Shown in pieces: positions 53,958 through 62,321 of a DNA stretch of 64,000 bases. Under the pieces are notes generated by a model. The model saw only the letters and a program-made list of their open reading frames with translations, was not told where the DNA came from and did not search any database. Origin of the DNA: Paracoccus subflavus (GTDB taxonomy: Bacteria > Pseudomonadota > Alphaproteobacteria > Rhodobacterales > Rhodobacteraceae); assembly GCF_004310345.1 (NCBI RefSeq), contig NZ_SISK01000012.1:1-64000 (forward strand), written 5' to 3'. Every line of letters starts with the position of its first letter. The stretch's first letter is position 1. The position numbers and the translations under genes are program-made.

Positions 53958-55202
53958 GTGGCCGAAAAGAAGTACATTTTTCCGGGATTTCGCGGAGACA
54001 GCAGCGGCGCCAGCAGCCGCGCGGCCAACTGGGCGATCATCGGCATCTTTCTGATCATGGCCTTTGCGGCGATTGCCGCCGGGCGTGATTTCCTGATGCC
54101 GGTGACGCTGGCGCTGCTGCTGTTCTTCGTATTCACCCCCATCCGGCGTCTGGCCCGTCGGCGCCGCATCCCGGATGCGCTGACGGCTGGGGTGCTGACG
54201 CTCAGCCTGATCCTGGCCATCGCCCTGATTGCCCTGGCGGCCAGCGGACCCATCAACCGGGCGGTCCAGAATCTGCCCACGATCCAGTTTCAACTGGAAC
54301 AGAAGTTCAGCGAACTGCGCGAATCCTTTTCTGGTCTGGAGGAGGCCGCCAAGCAACTGGAGGAGGCCCAGACAACAGATCCCGACGGCGACCCCGCGCC
54401 CGTCGTCACCGTCCAGGAGGCCGGCGAAAGCCCGCTGACCACCGTGATGCGCTGGACGCCGACCATCATCGGACAGATGATCTTTACCCTGTTTCTTTTG
54501 TTCTTCATGCTCGCCTCGGGCGATCTTCTGTATCTCAAGATCGTGCAAAGCTTCGATTCCATGCGCGAAAAGCGGAATGCCTATCTGGCGTTGCGCCAGA
54601 TCGAGGATTCGCTGGGTAATTATCTGGGCGCCATCACCATCATCAATGCCGGTCTAGGGCTGGCCATTGGTCTGGCGATGTATGCCTGGGGCCTGCCGGG
54701 CGCGGTGCTGTTCGGACTCAGCGGCTTTGTGCTGAACTTCATCCCCTATCTGGGTGCCATCGCGGGGGTCGCTCTATCCGGCGTGGTGGCCCTGGTGGTG
54801 ATGCCAGGGATCTTCTGGCCGATGATGGTGGCCGGCAGCTATCTGCTGCTGACCTCGCTCGAGGGGCAATTCATCACGCCCTATTTCGTGTCGCGCCGCC
54901 TGCAGATGAACACGGTGGTGGTGTTTCTGGGGGTGGCGCTCTGGGCCTGGCTGTGGTCGGTCTTGGGCATGATCATCGCTGTGCCGGTTCTGGTCGTCCT
55001 GCGGGTTCTGGCCGATTATATCCCTGGCTGGGAAAAGTTCGGCAACTTCCTGGCAGGCGAGGCGCCGCCGGTCATCGAGGATGAGGACGAGGAAGAAGCG
55101 CGCGACATCGTCGAGGCAGGGGCCGAGGCCGAGGACGAGCCTGCGGCGGCCCAAATGACCGCCGAGGTCGTCGCCAGCGAACCCGCCTCCAAGCCGATCT
55201 AA
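53958..55202 (+). CDS. AI-2E family transporter
   Basis: 414 residues with eight or so membrane segments in the AI-2E (TqsA/PerM) pattern: FLMPVTLALLLFFVFTPIRRLARRRRIPDALTAGVLTL early, and then GLSGFVLNFIPYLGAIAGVALSGVVALVVMP and LLTSLEGQFITPYFVSRRLQMNTVVVFLGVALWAWLWSVLGMIIAVPVLVVLRVL. An acidic C-terminal tail (EDEDEEEARDIVEAGAEAEDE) is cytoplasmic. The start is a GTG at 53958. The transported substrate is uncertain; members include sodium/proton antiporters and the AI-2 exporter. Confidence 0.88.
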   Translation: MAEKKYIFPGFRGDSSGASSRAANWAIIGIFLIMAFAAIAAGRDFLMPVTLALLLFFVFTPIRRLARRRRIPDALTAGVLTLSLILAIALIALAASGPINRAVQNLPTIQFQLEQKFSELRESFSGLEEAAKQLEEAQTTDPDGDPAPVVTVQEAGESPLTTVMRWTPTIIGQMIFTLFLLFFMLASGDLLYLKIVQSFDSMREKRNAYLALRQIEDSLGNYLGAITIINAGLGLAIGLAMYAWGLPGAVLFGLSGFVLNFIPYLGAIAGVALSGVVALVVMPGIFWPMMVAGSYLLLTSLEGQFITPYFVSRRLQMNTVVVFLGVALWAWLWSVLGMIIAVPVLVVLRVLADYIPGWEKFGNFLAGEAPPVIEDEDEEEARDIVEAGAEAEDEPAAAQMTAEVVASEPASKPI

Positions 55203-55318
55203 CTTTTTCAAAGGGCAGAAAACCTTTCCAGGCGCCCTTGGAAAAACGGTCGCCATGCCGTATCCAGCGCCAATGTGCGCGATGGTATACCGTCGCCAAG
55301 GACGAAAGGATCTGTTGG

Positions 55319-57478
55319 ATGATCGAAACCCGTTATACCCAGCGTCACGGCTTGGAAGTCGCTCGGGAACTGGCTGATTTTGTGGAAACCCAAGTCCTGC
55401 CCGGCACCGGTGTCGATGCGGACCGGTTCTGGTCGGGCTATGCCGAACTGCTATCCGAATTCGGCGCCGAGAACCGCGCGCTTCTGGCCCGTCGGGCCGA
55501 GCTTCAGGACCGGATCGACGCATGGCACAAGGCCAGGGACAACCAGCCCTGGGACACGGCGGCCTATCGCGCCTTTCTGACCGAGATCGGCTATCTGGTC
55601 CCCGAACCCGCACCTTTCCAGATCGGCAACGGCCGGATCGACCCTGAAATCGCCGAGGTCGCCGGCCCGCAGCTTGTGGTTCCGGTCAGCAATGCCCGCT
55701 TTGCCCTGAATGCCGCCAATGCGCGCTGGGGATCGCTTTATGATGCGCTCTATGGCTCGGATGTCATGGGACCGCCCCCGGCGGGCGGCGGCATCGACCC
55801 GGCCCGCCGCGACGCCGTCGTGGCCCGCGCCGCACAGTTCCTGGACGAGGCTTTCCCCCTGACCGGCGGCAGCCATGCCCAGGTATCCGGATACCGCGCC
55901 GATGCGGACGGCCTGAAGGCCACGATCGAAGGATCCGAGGTCGCGCTGCGCGATCCCTCGGCCTATGTCGGACGCCGGATCGAGGGTGGGGATACCGCGC
56001 TGGTGCTGCGTCACCACGGGCTGCATGTCGAACTGATCATCAACCCGGATCATCCGATCGGCGCTGCCTCGCCCTCTGGCCTGCGCGACGTGGTTCTGGA
56101 GGCGGCACTGACCGCCATCCAGGATTGCGAGGACAGCGTCGCGGCGGTCGATGCCGAGGACAAGGTGGCCGTCTATGCCAACTGGCTGGGCCTGATGAAG
56201 GGCGATCTGACGGATACCTTCGACAAGGGCGGAAAGCAGATGACCCGCCGCCTGAATGCCGACCGCGAGGTCACGCGTCCGGACGGCAGCACCATCACCC
56301 TGCCTGGGCGGGCGCTGCTGCTGGTGCGCAACGTCGGCTTGCTGATGACCACCGACGCGGTGCGCCTGAACGGCGAGGAAACGCCCGAGGGGCTGATGGA
56401 CGCCGTGGTCACGACCGCCTGTGCCATCCATGACCTGAAAAAGACCGAAGGACCGCGAAACAGCCGCGTGGGCGCGGTCTATGTCGTCAAGCCCAAGATG
56501 CACGGTCCCGACGAGGCGGCCTTTGCCGACCGCACCTTTACCAAGGTCGAACGGATCCTCGGCCTGCCCGCCAACACCGTCAAGCTGGGCCTGATGGACG
56601 AGGAACGCCGCACAAGTGCCAATCTGGCGGCGACCATCCACGCCTTGCGCAACCGGTTGTTCTTCATCAATACCGGTTTTCTGGACCGCACGGGTGACGA
56701 GATTCACACCACCATGCAGGCAGGTGCCTTTGCGGGACGCGATGCCACGCGCCGGTCGGGCTGGCTCAAGGCCTATGAGGACCGCAACGTGCGGATCGGC
56801 CTGAATGCGGGCCTGCGCGGGCGTGCGCAGATCGGCAAGGGCATGTGGGCGAAACCGGATGCCCTGGCTGAAATGGTGCAGACCAAGATCGGCCATCCGC
56901 AATCGGGCGCCAACACCGCCTGGGTGCCCAGTCCGACCGCTGCGACGCTGCACGCGCTGCATTACCACATGGTCGATGTCGCCGCGCGTCAGGACGAACT
57001 GTCAGGCCAGCCGGTTCCCGATCTGGACCTGCTGCTGACCCCGGCGCTGATGAGCGACGCCCCCCTGTCGCAGGACCAGATCCTGCGCGAGGTGGACAAC
57101 AGCGCCCAGGGCATCCTGGGCTATGTGGTCCGCTGGGTCGATCAGGGCATCGGCTGTTCCAAGGTTCCCGACATCGACGACGTGCCGATGATGGAAGATC
57201 GCGCAACCTGTCGCATCAGCGCGCAACTGCTGGCGAACTGGCTGGAACAGGGCATCGTCACCCGCGATCAGGTCGAGGATGCGCTGCGCCGCATGGCGTT
57301 GAAGGTGGACGAACAGAACGCGGGCGATCCGAACTATGTGCCGATGGCCCCGTCCTATGACGGCCCGGCCTTTCAGGCCGCGCGTGATCTGGTGCTGACC
57401 GGCACCACGCAGCCCTCGGGCTATACCGAGCCCGCACTGCACGCGCGGCGGCGCCAAGCCAAGGCGATGCGGGGCTGA
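55319..57478 (+). CDS. glcB: Malate synthase G
   Basis: 719 residues, the normal length of the G isoform, which condenses glyoxylate with acetyl-CoA to malate. Signatures include ALTAIQDCEDSVAAVDAEDKVAVYANWLGLMKGDL with catalytic residues, PGRALLLVRNVGLLMTTDAV, RVGAVYVVKPKMHGPDEAAFA and GLMDEERRTSANLAATIHALRNRLFFINTGFLDRTGDEIHT. The ATG at 55319 gives the usual N-terminus. It links to growth on glycolate or acetate. Isocitrate lyase is not in this window. Confidence 0.96.
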   Translation: MIETRYTQRHGLEVARELADFVETQVLPGTGVDADRFWSGYAELLSEFGAENRALLARRAELQDRIDAWHKARDNQPWDTAAYRAFLTEIGYLVPEPAPFQIGNGRIDPEIAEVAGPQLVVPVSNARFALNAANARWGSLYDALYGSDVMGPPPAGGGIDPARRDAVVARAAQFLDEAFPLTGGSHAQVSGYRADADGLKATIEGSEVALRDPSAYVGRRIEGGDTALVLRHHGLHVELIINPDHPIGAASPSGLRDVVLEAALTAIQDCEDSVAAVDAEDKVAVYANWLGLMKGDLTDTFDKGGKQMTRRLNADREVTRPDGSTITLPGRALLLVRNVGLLMTTDAVRLNGEETPEGLMDAVVTTACAIHDLKKTEGPRNSRVGAVYVVKPKMHGPDEAAFADRTFTKVERILGLPANTVKLGLMDEERRTSANLAATIHALRNRLFFINTGFLDRTGDEIHTTMQAGAFAGRDATRRSGWLKAYEDRNVRIGLNAGLRGRAQIGKGMWAKPDALAEMVQTKIGHPQSGANTAWVPSPTAATLHALHYHMVDVAARQDELSGQPVPDLDLLLTPALMSDAPLSQDQILREVDNSAQGILGYVVRWVDQGIGCSKVPDIDDVPMMEDRATCRISAQLLANWLEQGIVTRDQVEDALRRMALKVDEQNAGDPNYVPMAPSYDGPAFQAARDLVLTGTTQPSGYTEPALHARRRQAKAMRG

Positions 57479-57945
57479 CCGGACAGACCGGTCAACCCAC
57501 CGCCCAGACGGTCCGGCCGAGCCTCATCCCTCGGCTGGGCTTTCCTGGACCAGCACGGTCTGGAACGCCGGCCGGGCGGAGTTGCGGCTGCGGACGCGCC
57601 GCGATCTGCACAGGACAACCCTCCGGTGCGGATGGTCCGGTCCCGTCCGGCGGTGCGCTGAATCACCGGAACAGAGACGGGGGAAATGTCTTTTTGCCAG
57701 GGAAAATGAATCGCAAAAGCATCGGGTTGAAATAAATTCCTGCTTCAATGCTGTGAAAAGAACTTGCCAATATCAAAGTCCGGCTGACATGCCATCCTTG
57801 ATTTATAATGACAGAAGATGGAGTCGTATCTATATTTAAGAATAATGGGCTATGATAAGAATTTTTGTTCTTTAATCCGCAGATTTGATGTATTTTGAAA
57901 ATATAGTCTTTGGTGCCGCTGTGGGCGGATTAAAGGGAGAGGTTT
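57479..57945. other. Intergenic stretch upstream of the RTX-like gene
   Basis: The first half is GC-rich and holds a 9-bp hairpin with one G-T pair (CCGGCCGAG with CTCGGCTGG near 57,513-57,538), a candidate terminator for glcB. From about 57,690 to 57,945 the sequence turns sharply AT-rich. A TATAAT occurs at 57,804-57,809, but no -35 box is well spaced from it. No gene found. Confidence 0.5.
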
Positions 57946-59517
57946 ATGGCACGCTTGATGTTGACGGCTCGTTACAACGGTCTCGATGACTGGCCCGGTC
58001 GCCTCCTCGAAGCCGAGGGCGCCACGATCTTCAATGCGCGAACCGCCACCAGCTTTGTCTTCACCTATCCTGCGGGTCATGATTTCGCCGGATTCAGGGT
58101 CGCGGTGACAGGAACCGGCTTTGCCTATTCCGACGGAATGCCGACGGCGGGCAATATTGCGCGGGTGGTGGTCAGCAGCAGCACCGGCCAGCCGGTTCTG
58201 ACATTCGACAGTTTCCCCACCAATACGCTGGCCAGCGACCTGTCGCAATTCGCGGCAAGCGTGTTCGGCGCGCGGAATGCCTTGGGCATCGGTCCCCGCC
58301 CAAATGGCGAAGGCGCCTGGAGCATGCTGCTGTCTGGAGCCGATGTGATCAACGGCACCAACGGCAACGACCGGCGCAGCGTCGAAGGGTTCAATTCGGG
58401 GAATGACCGGTTCAATATGCTGGCAGGCGACGATAGCGTGGCGGGCGGGATCGGCAACGACACCATTTTCGGCGGCAGCGGCTTTGACGAGATCAGCTTT
58501 GAGCGGACCACGCACAGTGTGGGCGATTCCGCCTTTCGCGGCATCAGCGTCAACATGGCGACCGGCAAGCTGATCGACTGCTGGGGCGGAACCGACACAT
58601 TTTTCAGCATTGAGAGGATTATCGGATCCCGCTTCAACGACGTCTTCATCGGCAATGCCGACCGCAACGATTTCGCCGGGCTTCGCGGCAACGATGTCTT
58701 TAACGGCGGCGGCGATCATCGCGACAGGGTCCGCTATGGCGACGATTATTGGCAGGGCGGTCGGCAGGGGATCGTGGTCGATCTGGAAACCTCGAATATC
58801 GGCGGGGTCATCCGCGGCACGATCCGCGACGGCTTCGGCAACCGCGACACCGTCATCAATATCGAGCGCGTTAACGGCACGCGCTATAATGACGTTTTTG
58901 TCGGATCAAGCGAACGCAATGCCTTTGTCGGGGCCGAGGGCCGCGATGTCTTCAACGGCATGGGCTCAAGGGACGCGATCAGCTTTGACGTCGGCTATAC
59001 CGGCGTCGCACAAACCGGGATCGTGGTGAATCTCAGGCTTGCCGCGAACCAGATCCGGAACGATGGTTTCGGCAATATCGAGACGGCTCTGTCGATCGAG
59101 GATATTTGGGCCAGCGAGCAGAACGACCGCCTTATCATGAATGGCGCGGACAATTTCGTCTTCGGCAGGGACGGCGCCGATACGATGACGGGTGGCGGCG
59201 GCAACGACACCTTTGCCTGGGAAGACGGCGACGAATTCGCCAGCGGCGATCGCATCACGGATTTCATCGCCACCGGTGCGCCGAATATCGACCGTCTGGC
59301 CTTTGCCGTCGATGCATTCGACAACATGACAACGACGCTTCGCCTGGTGAACGGGGCTTCGGCGACCTCGGCTGCGGGAATAGGCCAGTTCGTGTTCAAT
59401 TCCGCCAACGATACCCTGTTCTGGGATCGGAACGGCAGCGCGGCTGGCGGTGTCGCGGCGGTCGTCGTGCTGACCGGCGTGAATGCCCTGACGTCAGCGA
59501 ATTTCGACCTTTTCTGA
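57946..59517 (+). CDS. RTX-like calcium-binding repeat protein, probably exported
   Basis: 523 residues without an N-terminal signal peptide. The C-terminal two-thirds consist of glycine/aspartate repeats: GGIGNDTIFGGSGFDEI near residue 170 and GADTMTGGGGNDTFAWEDGDEF near 410. Between them two longer modules share the order GIVVDL or GIVVNL, DGFGN, a short IE segment, YNDVF-like and G-DVFNG. The end ANFDLF resembles the secretion signal of type I secreted RTX proteins. The first 120 residues look like a separate beta-rich domain of unknown role. No type I transporter is next to it. Extracellular adhesion or a surface-layer role is a guess. Confidence 0.8.
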   Translation: MARLMLTARYNGLDDWPGRLLEAEGATIFNARTATSFVFTYPAGHDFAGFRVAVTGTGFAYSDGMPTAGNIARVVVSSSTGQPVLTFDSFPTNTLASDLSQFAASVFGARNALGIGPRPNGEGAWSMLLSGADVINGTNGNDRRSVEGFNSGNDRFNMLAGDDSVAGGIGNDTIFGGSGFDEISFERTTHSVGDSAFRGISVNMATGKLIDCWGGTDTFFSIERIIGSRFNDVFIGNADRNDFAGLRGNDVFNGGGDHRDRVRYGDDYWQGGRQGIVVDLETSNIGGVIRGTIRDGFGNRDTVINIERVNGTRYNDVFVGSSERNAFVGAEGRDVFNGMGSRDAISFDVGYTGVAQTGIVVNLRLAANQIRNDGFGNIETALSIEDIWASEQNDRLIMNGADNFVFGRDGADTMTGGGGNDTFAWEDGDEFASGDRITDFIATGAPNIDRLAFAVDAFDNMTTTLRLVNGASATSAAGIGQFVFNSANDTLFWDRNGSAAGGVAAVVVLTGVNALTSANFDLF

Positions 59518-59525
59518 ATGACCTT

Positions 59526-59560
59526 GGTGCCAGCCGGCAATCGCATGACCGGCTGGCACC
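59526..59560. terminator. Hairpin between convergent RTX and MFS genes
   Basis: GGTGCCAGCCGG at 59526-59537 pairs perfectly with CCGGCTGGCACC at 59549-59560 across an 11-base loop. It lies between the stop codons of two converging genes. No T-run follows on either strand, so it may act as a bidirectional barrier and not as a classic intrinsic terminator. Confidence 0.55.
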
Positions 59561-59580
59561 GGGCCATCGTCCCGTCACGT

Positions 59581-60894
59581 CTAGTTCTGGAACTCCAGTT
59601 GCCGGATGATCCACAGGGAAATCACCGTCGCCACCGCCCCCGACAACAGATAAAGGCCCGCCGCAAACAGCCCCAGCGTGGTGGACAAATAAAGCGCCGT
59701 CAGCGGCGCCAGCCCCGCCCCGAACAGCCAGCCAAAGGCGGACGCAAAGGCGGAATCGGTGTATCGGTTGCGCTTGTTGAACAGCGACGCCACCGCCCCC
59801 GACGACTGCCCGAAGCTGAGGCCCAAAATCACGAAGCCCAGGATCATGTAGATCGTTTCGCCGGTCTTGCCGCCTTGCAGCAGCAAGGGCGCCAGCAGGC
59901 TGAAGACGCCGATGGCAATCGCCCCCCAGAGCAGCATCCGGCGGCGTCCCAGCCAGTCCGACAGATAGCCGGACAGGACGATCGAGATCAGGCCGAAAGC
60001 CGCACTGACCGCCGTCAGGTTCAGAAAGAAGGTCAGCGTCTCGTCGGTATAAAGGAACACCCAGGACAGCGGGAACACCGTAACCATATGGAACATCGCA
60101 AAGCTGGCCAGCGGCACGACCGCACCCAGAGCGATGCTCCTCCCGTCGGCGCGAAACGACTCGCGGATGCCCGAGGGCTGAAGTTCGCGCGATTCGAACG
60201 CTTCCTGAAACTCGGGGGACGCAACGATGCGCAGCCGCGCGAACAGCGCCACCACGTTGACCGAAAACGCCACGAAAAAAGGATAGCGCCAGCCCCAGTC
60301 CAGGAAATCCTCGGCCGACAGGTTCGAGACCAGATAGGCGAACAGCAGCGCGGCCACGATCAGGCCGATGGGGGCGCCAAGCTGCGGGATCATGGCGTAG
60401 AAGCCGCGCTTTTCCTTGGGCACGCTCAGCGCCAGAAGCGAGGCGAGGCCATCCCAACTGCCGCCCAGGGCAAGGCCCTGCCCGATGCGCAGCAGCGCCA
60501 TCACCACGATCGCCCATTCGCCAAGTACGGCATAGGACGGCACAAGCCCCATCGCCACCGTCGAGGTGCCCATCAGGAACAGGGCCAGCGTCAGTTTCGT
60601 CACACGGCCATGCCTGCGGTCGATCATCATGAAGATCGCGGTGCCGATGGGCCGGGCCACAAAGGCCAGAAGCACCATGAAAAAAGACAGCAGCGTGCCC
60701 GTCAGCGGGTCCACAAAGGGAAACAGTCGCGCCGGAAACACGATCACTGCAGCAATGGCGAAAACGAAGAAGTCGAAGAACTCGGACGTTCGCCCAATGA
60801 CGACGCCCACCGCGATGTCGGAGGGCGAGACGTGATCGTCGTCGGCATCCCTGCGGGAATCGGGATGGACGGGAGTTTCGGAAGATGTCACCAT
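59581..60894 (-). CDS. MFS transporter, metabolite:H+ symporter (MHS) type
   Basis: 437 residues with twelve predicted membrane segments. The MHS layout starts AVGVVIGRTSEFFDFFVFAIAAVIVFPARLFP, with RPIGTAIFMMIDRRHGR as the loop-2 motif and WLGRRRMLLWGAIAIGV as its counterpart in the second half. Substrates of such carriers are organic acids, betaine or proline. The start at 60894 follows the divergent promoter region; longer upstream frames look noncoding. It converges with the RTX gene and is divergent from cyoA. Confidence 0.87.
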   Translation of the reverse strand: MVTSSETPVHPDSRRDADDDHVSPSDIAVGVVIGRTSEFFDFFVFAIAAVIVFPARLFPFVDPLTGTLLSFFMVLLAFVARPIGTAIFMMIDRRHGRVTKLTLALFLMGTSTVAMGLVPSYAVLGEWAIVVMALLRIGQGLALGGSWDGLASLLALSVPKEKRGFYAMIPQLGAPIGLIVAALLFAYLVSNLSAEDFLDWGWRYPFFVAFSVNVVALFARLRIVASPEFQEAFESRELQPSGIRESFRADGRSIALGAVVPLASFAMFHMVTVFPLSWVFLYTDETLTFFLNLTAVSAAFGLISIVLSGYLSDWLGRRRMLLWGAIAIGVFSLLAPLLLQGGKTGETIYMILGFVILGLSFGQSSGAVASLFNKRNRYTDSAFASAFGWLFGAGLAPLTALYLSTTLGLFAAGLYLLSGAVATVISLWIIRQLEFQN

Positions 60895-61006
60895 CGTGTG
60901 AACCGCTCCGATTGGGCCCGAAGGCGTGATGCACAGAAAGCGCGGCATTCCCAGGGAACCCGCCCGTTTCGCTACAGATGCATTATAACGCATTCTGGGA
61001 ATACGC

Positions 61007-61032
61007 GACAAATTGTCTTATGTAACGGACAA
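61007..61032. promoter_or_regulatory. Palindromic GACAA/TTGTC cluster between the MFS and cyoA genes
   Basis: GACAAATTGTC at 61007-61017 is a perfect 11-base palindrome. A further GACAA follows at 61028-61032, which also mirrors the TTGTC at 61013-61017. It lies 77 bases before the cyoA start and about 113 bases from the MFS start, the expected region for a regulator of either promoter. The bound protein is unknown. Confidence 0.35.
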
Positions 61033-61108
61033 GACAGGGAATTTATCTGCGCCACAGGGAATGGCACCGGCCATTTCCGCACGTCTTCGCTTTCCGGGGT
61101 CCAGGGTC

Positions 61109-62308
61109 ATGACACATATCGGAAAACGGCTTTTCTGGCTTGCGCCGATCCTGGTTCTGGCGGGGTGCGAGGCGGTTGTTCTGTCCCCGGCGGGCGACAT
61201 CGCCGCCCGTCAGGCCACCCTCTTGGTGCAATCGACCCTGCTGATGCTGATCATCATCGTTCCGGTGATGGCACTGATCGTGTGGTTCGCCTGGCGGTAT
61301 CGCGCAAGAAACCGCGCTGCCAGCTATCGACCCGATTGGGATCATTCCACCAAGCTGGAACTGGTGATCTGGGCGATCCCTTTGTTGATCATCATCTGCC
61401 TGGGCGCGCTGACCTGGGTGGGAACGCATCTTCTGGACCCGTACCGACCGCTGGACCGCATCAGCGAGGATCGGCCCGTGGGCGACCGGACGCCGCTGCG
61501 GGTGCAGGTGGTGGCGATGGACTGGAAATGGCTGTTCATCTATCCGGGACAGGGCGTGGCCACCGTGAACCAGATGGCCGTGCCGGTTGACCGCCCCGTG
61601 CAGTTCACGCTGACCTCGGCCTCGGTAATGAACGCTTTCTACATTCCGGCCATGGCGGGCATGATCTATGCCATGCCGGGGATGCAGACGACGCTGCATG
61701 GCGTCTTCAACGAGGCGGGGGAATACCAGGGGCTTGCGTCGAACTATTCGGGAGCGGGCTTTTCGGGAATGCGGTTCAGGGCCCATGCGCTTGACGACGC
61801 AGGCTTTGATGCCTGGATCGCCGAGGCCCGGGCCAGCGGACAAGACCTGGACCGAACCCGTTATCTGGAGCTGGAGAAGCCCAGCGAAAATGTGCCCCCC
61901 ATGGCCTTTGCCAACGTCGATCCGCAGCTTTTCCCGCGCGTGGTCAACATGTGCGTCGAGGACGGCCGCATGTGCATGGCCGAGATGATGGCCTATGACG
62001 CCAAGGGCGGGCTGGGGCTGCCGGGCGCAGCCAATGTGGCGGCGCTGCCCGATACAGGGGCTCGCGGCACCCCCCGCCCGGTTCTGGGCCTGCCGCCTTT
62101 CCAGGTCACGGGCATCTGCAATGCCGAGGACGAGACCCGGATGCTGGCAGGTCTGCCCGCGTTGCAGGCCGGGCCTCGCGACCTCTCGCCGCTGCGCGGT
62201 CAGGGGCTGGCCCAGCCGGGCCAGGTTCGTGACTGGCTGGCGCCGCATCTGAACCCGAACCGGCTGACCCAGACCGCGCCGCAACCCGGCGCTGACCAGA
62301 ACCTTTGA
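61109..62308 (+). CDS. cyoA: Cytochrome bo3-type ubiquinol oxidase subunit II
   Basis: 399 residues with a lipoprotein signal [20 protein letters not shown] and two membrane helices ([21 protein letters not shown] and [19 protein letters not shown]). The periplasmic domain, [18 protein letters not shown], follows the cupredoxin-like fold but lacks the cysteine pair of a CuA site, as expected for a quinol rather than a cytochrome c oxidase. [47 protein letters not shown] is strongly conserved in CyoA. The long C-terminal tail is Pro-rich. cyoB begins 14 bases after the stop. Confidence 0.95.
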   Translation: MTHIGKRLFWLAPILVLAGCEAVVLSPAGDIAARQATLLVQSTLLMLIIIVPVMALIVWFAWRYRARNRAASYRPDWDHSTKLELVIWAIPLLIIICLGALTWVGTHLLDPYRPLDRISEDRPVGDRTPLRVQVVAMDWKWLFIYPGQGVATVNQMAVPVDRPVQFTLTSASVMNAFYIPAMAGMIYAMPGMQTTLHGVFNEAGEYQGLASNYSGAGFSGMRFRAHALDDAGFDAWIAEARASGQDLDRTRYLELEKPSENVPPMAFANVDPQLFPRVVNMCVEDGRMCMAEMMAYDAKGGLGLPGAANVAALPDTGARGTPRPVLGLPPFQVTGICNAEDETRMLAGLPALQAGPRDLSPLRGQGLAQPGQVRDWLAPHLNPNRLTQTAPQPGADQNL

Positions 62309-62321
62309 CCCGGAGTGCGCG

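Noticed and set aside
57946..59517. Glycine/aspartate repeats taken as possible CRISPR or DNA repeats
   Set aside because: They are protein-level RTX repeats; the DNA is not repeated exactly or regularly spaced.
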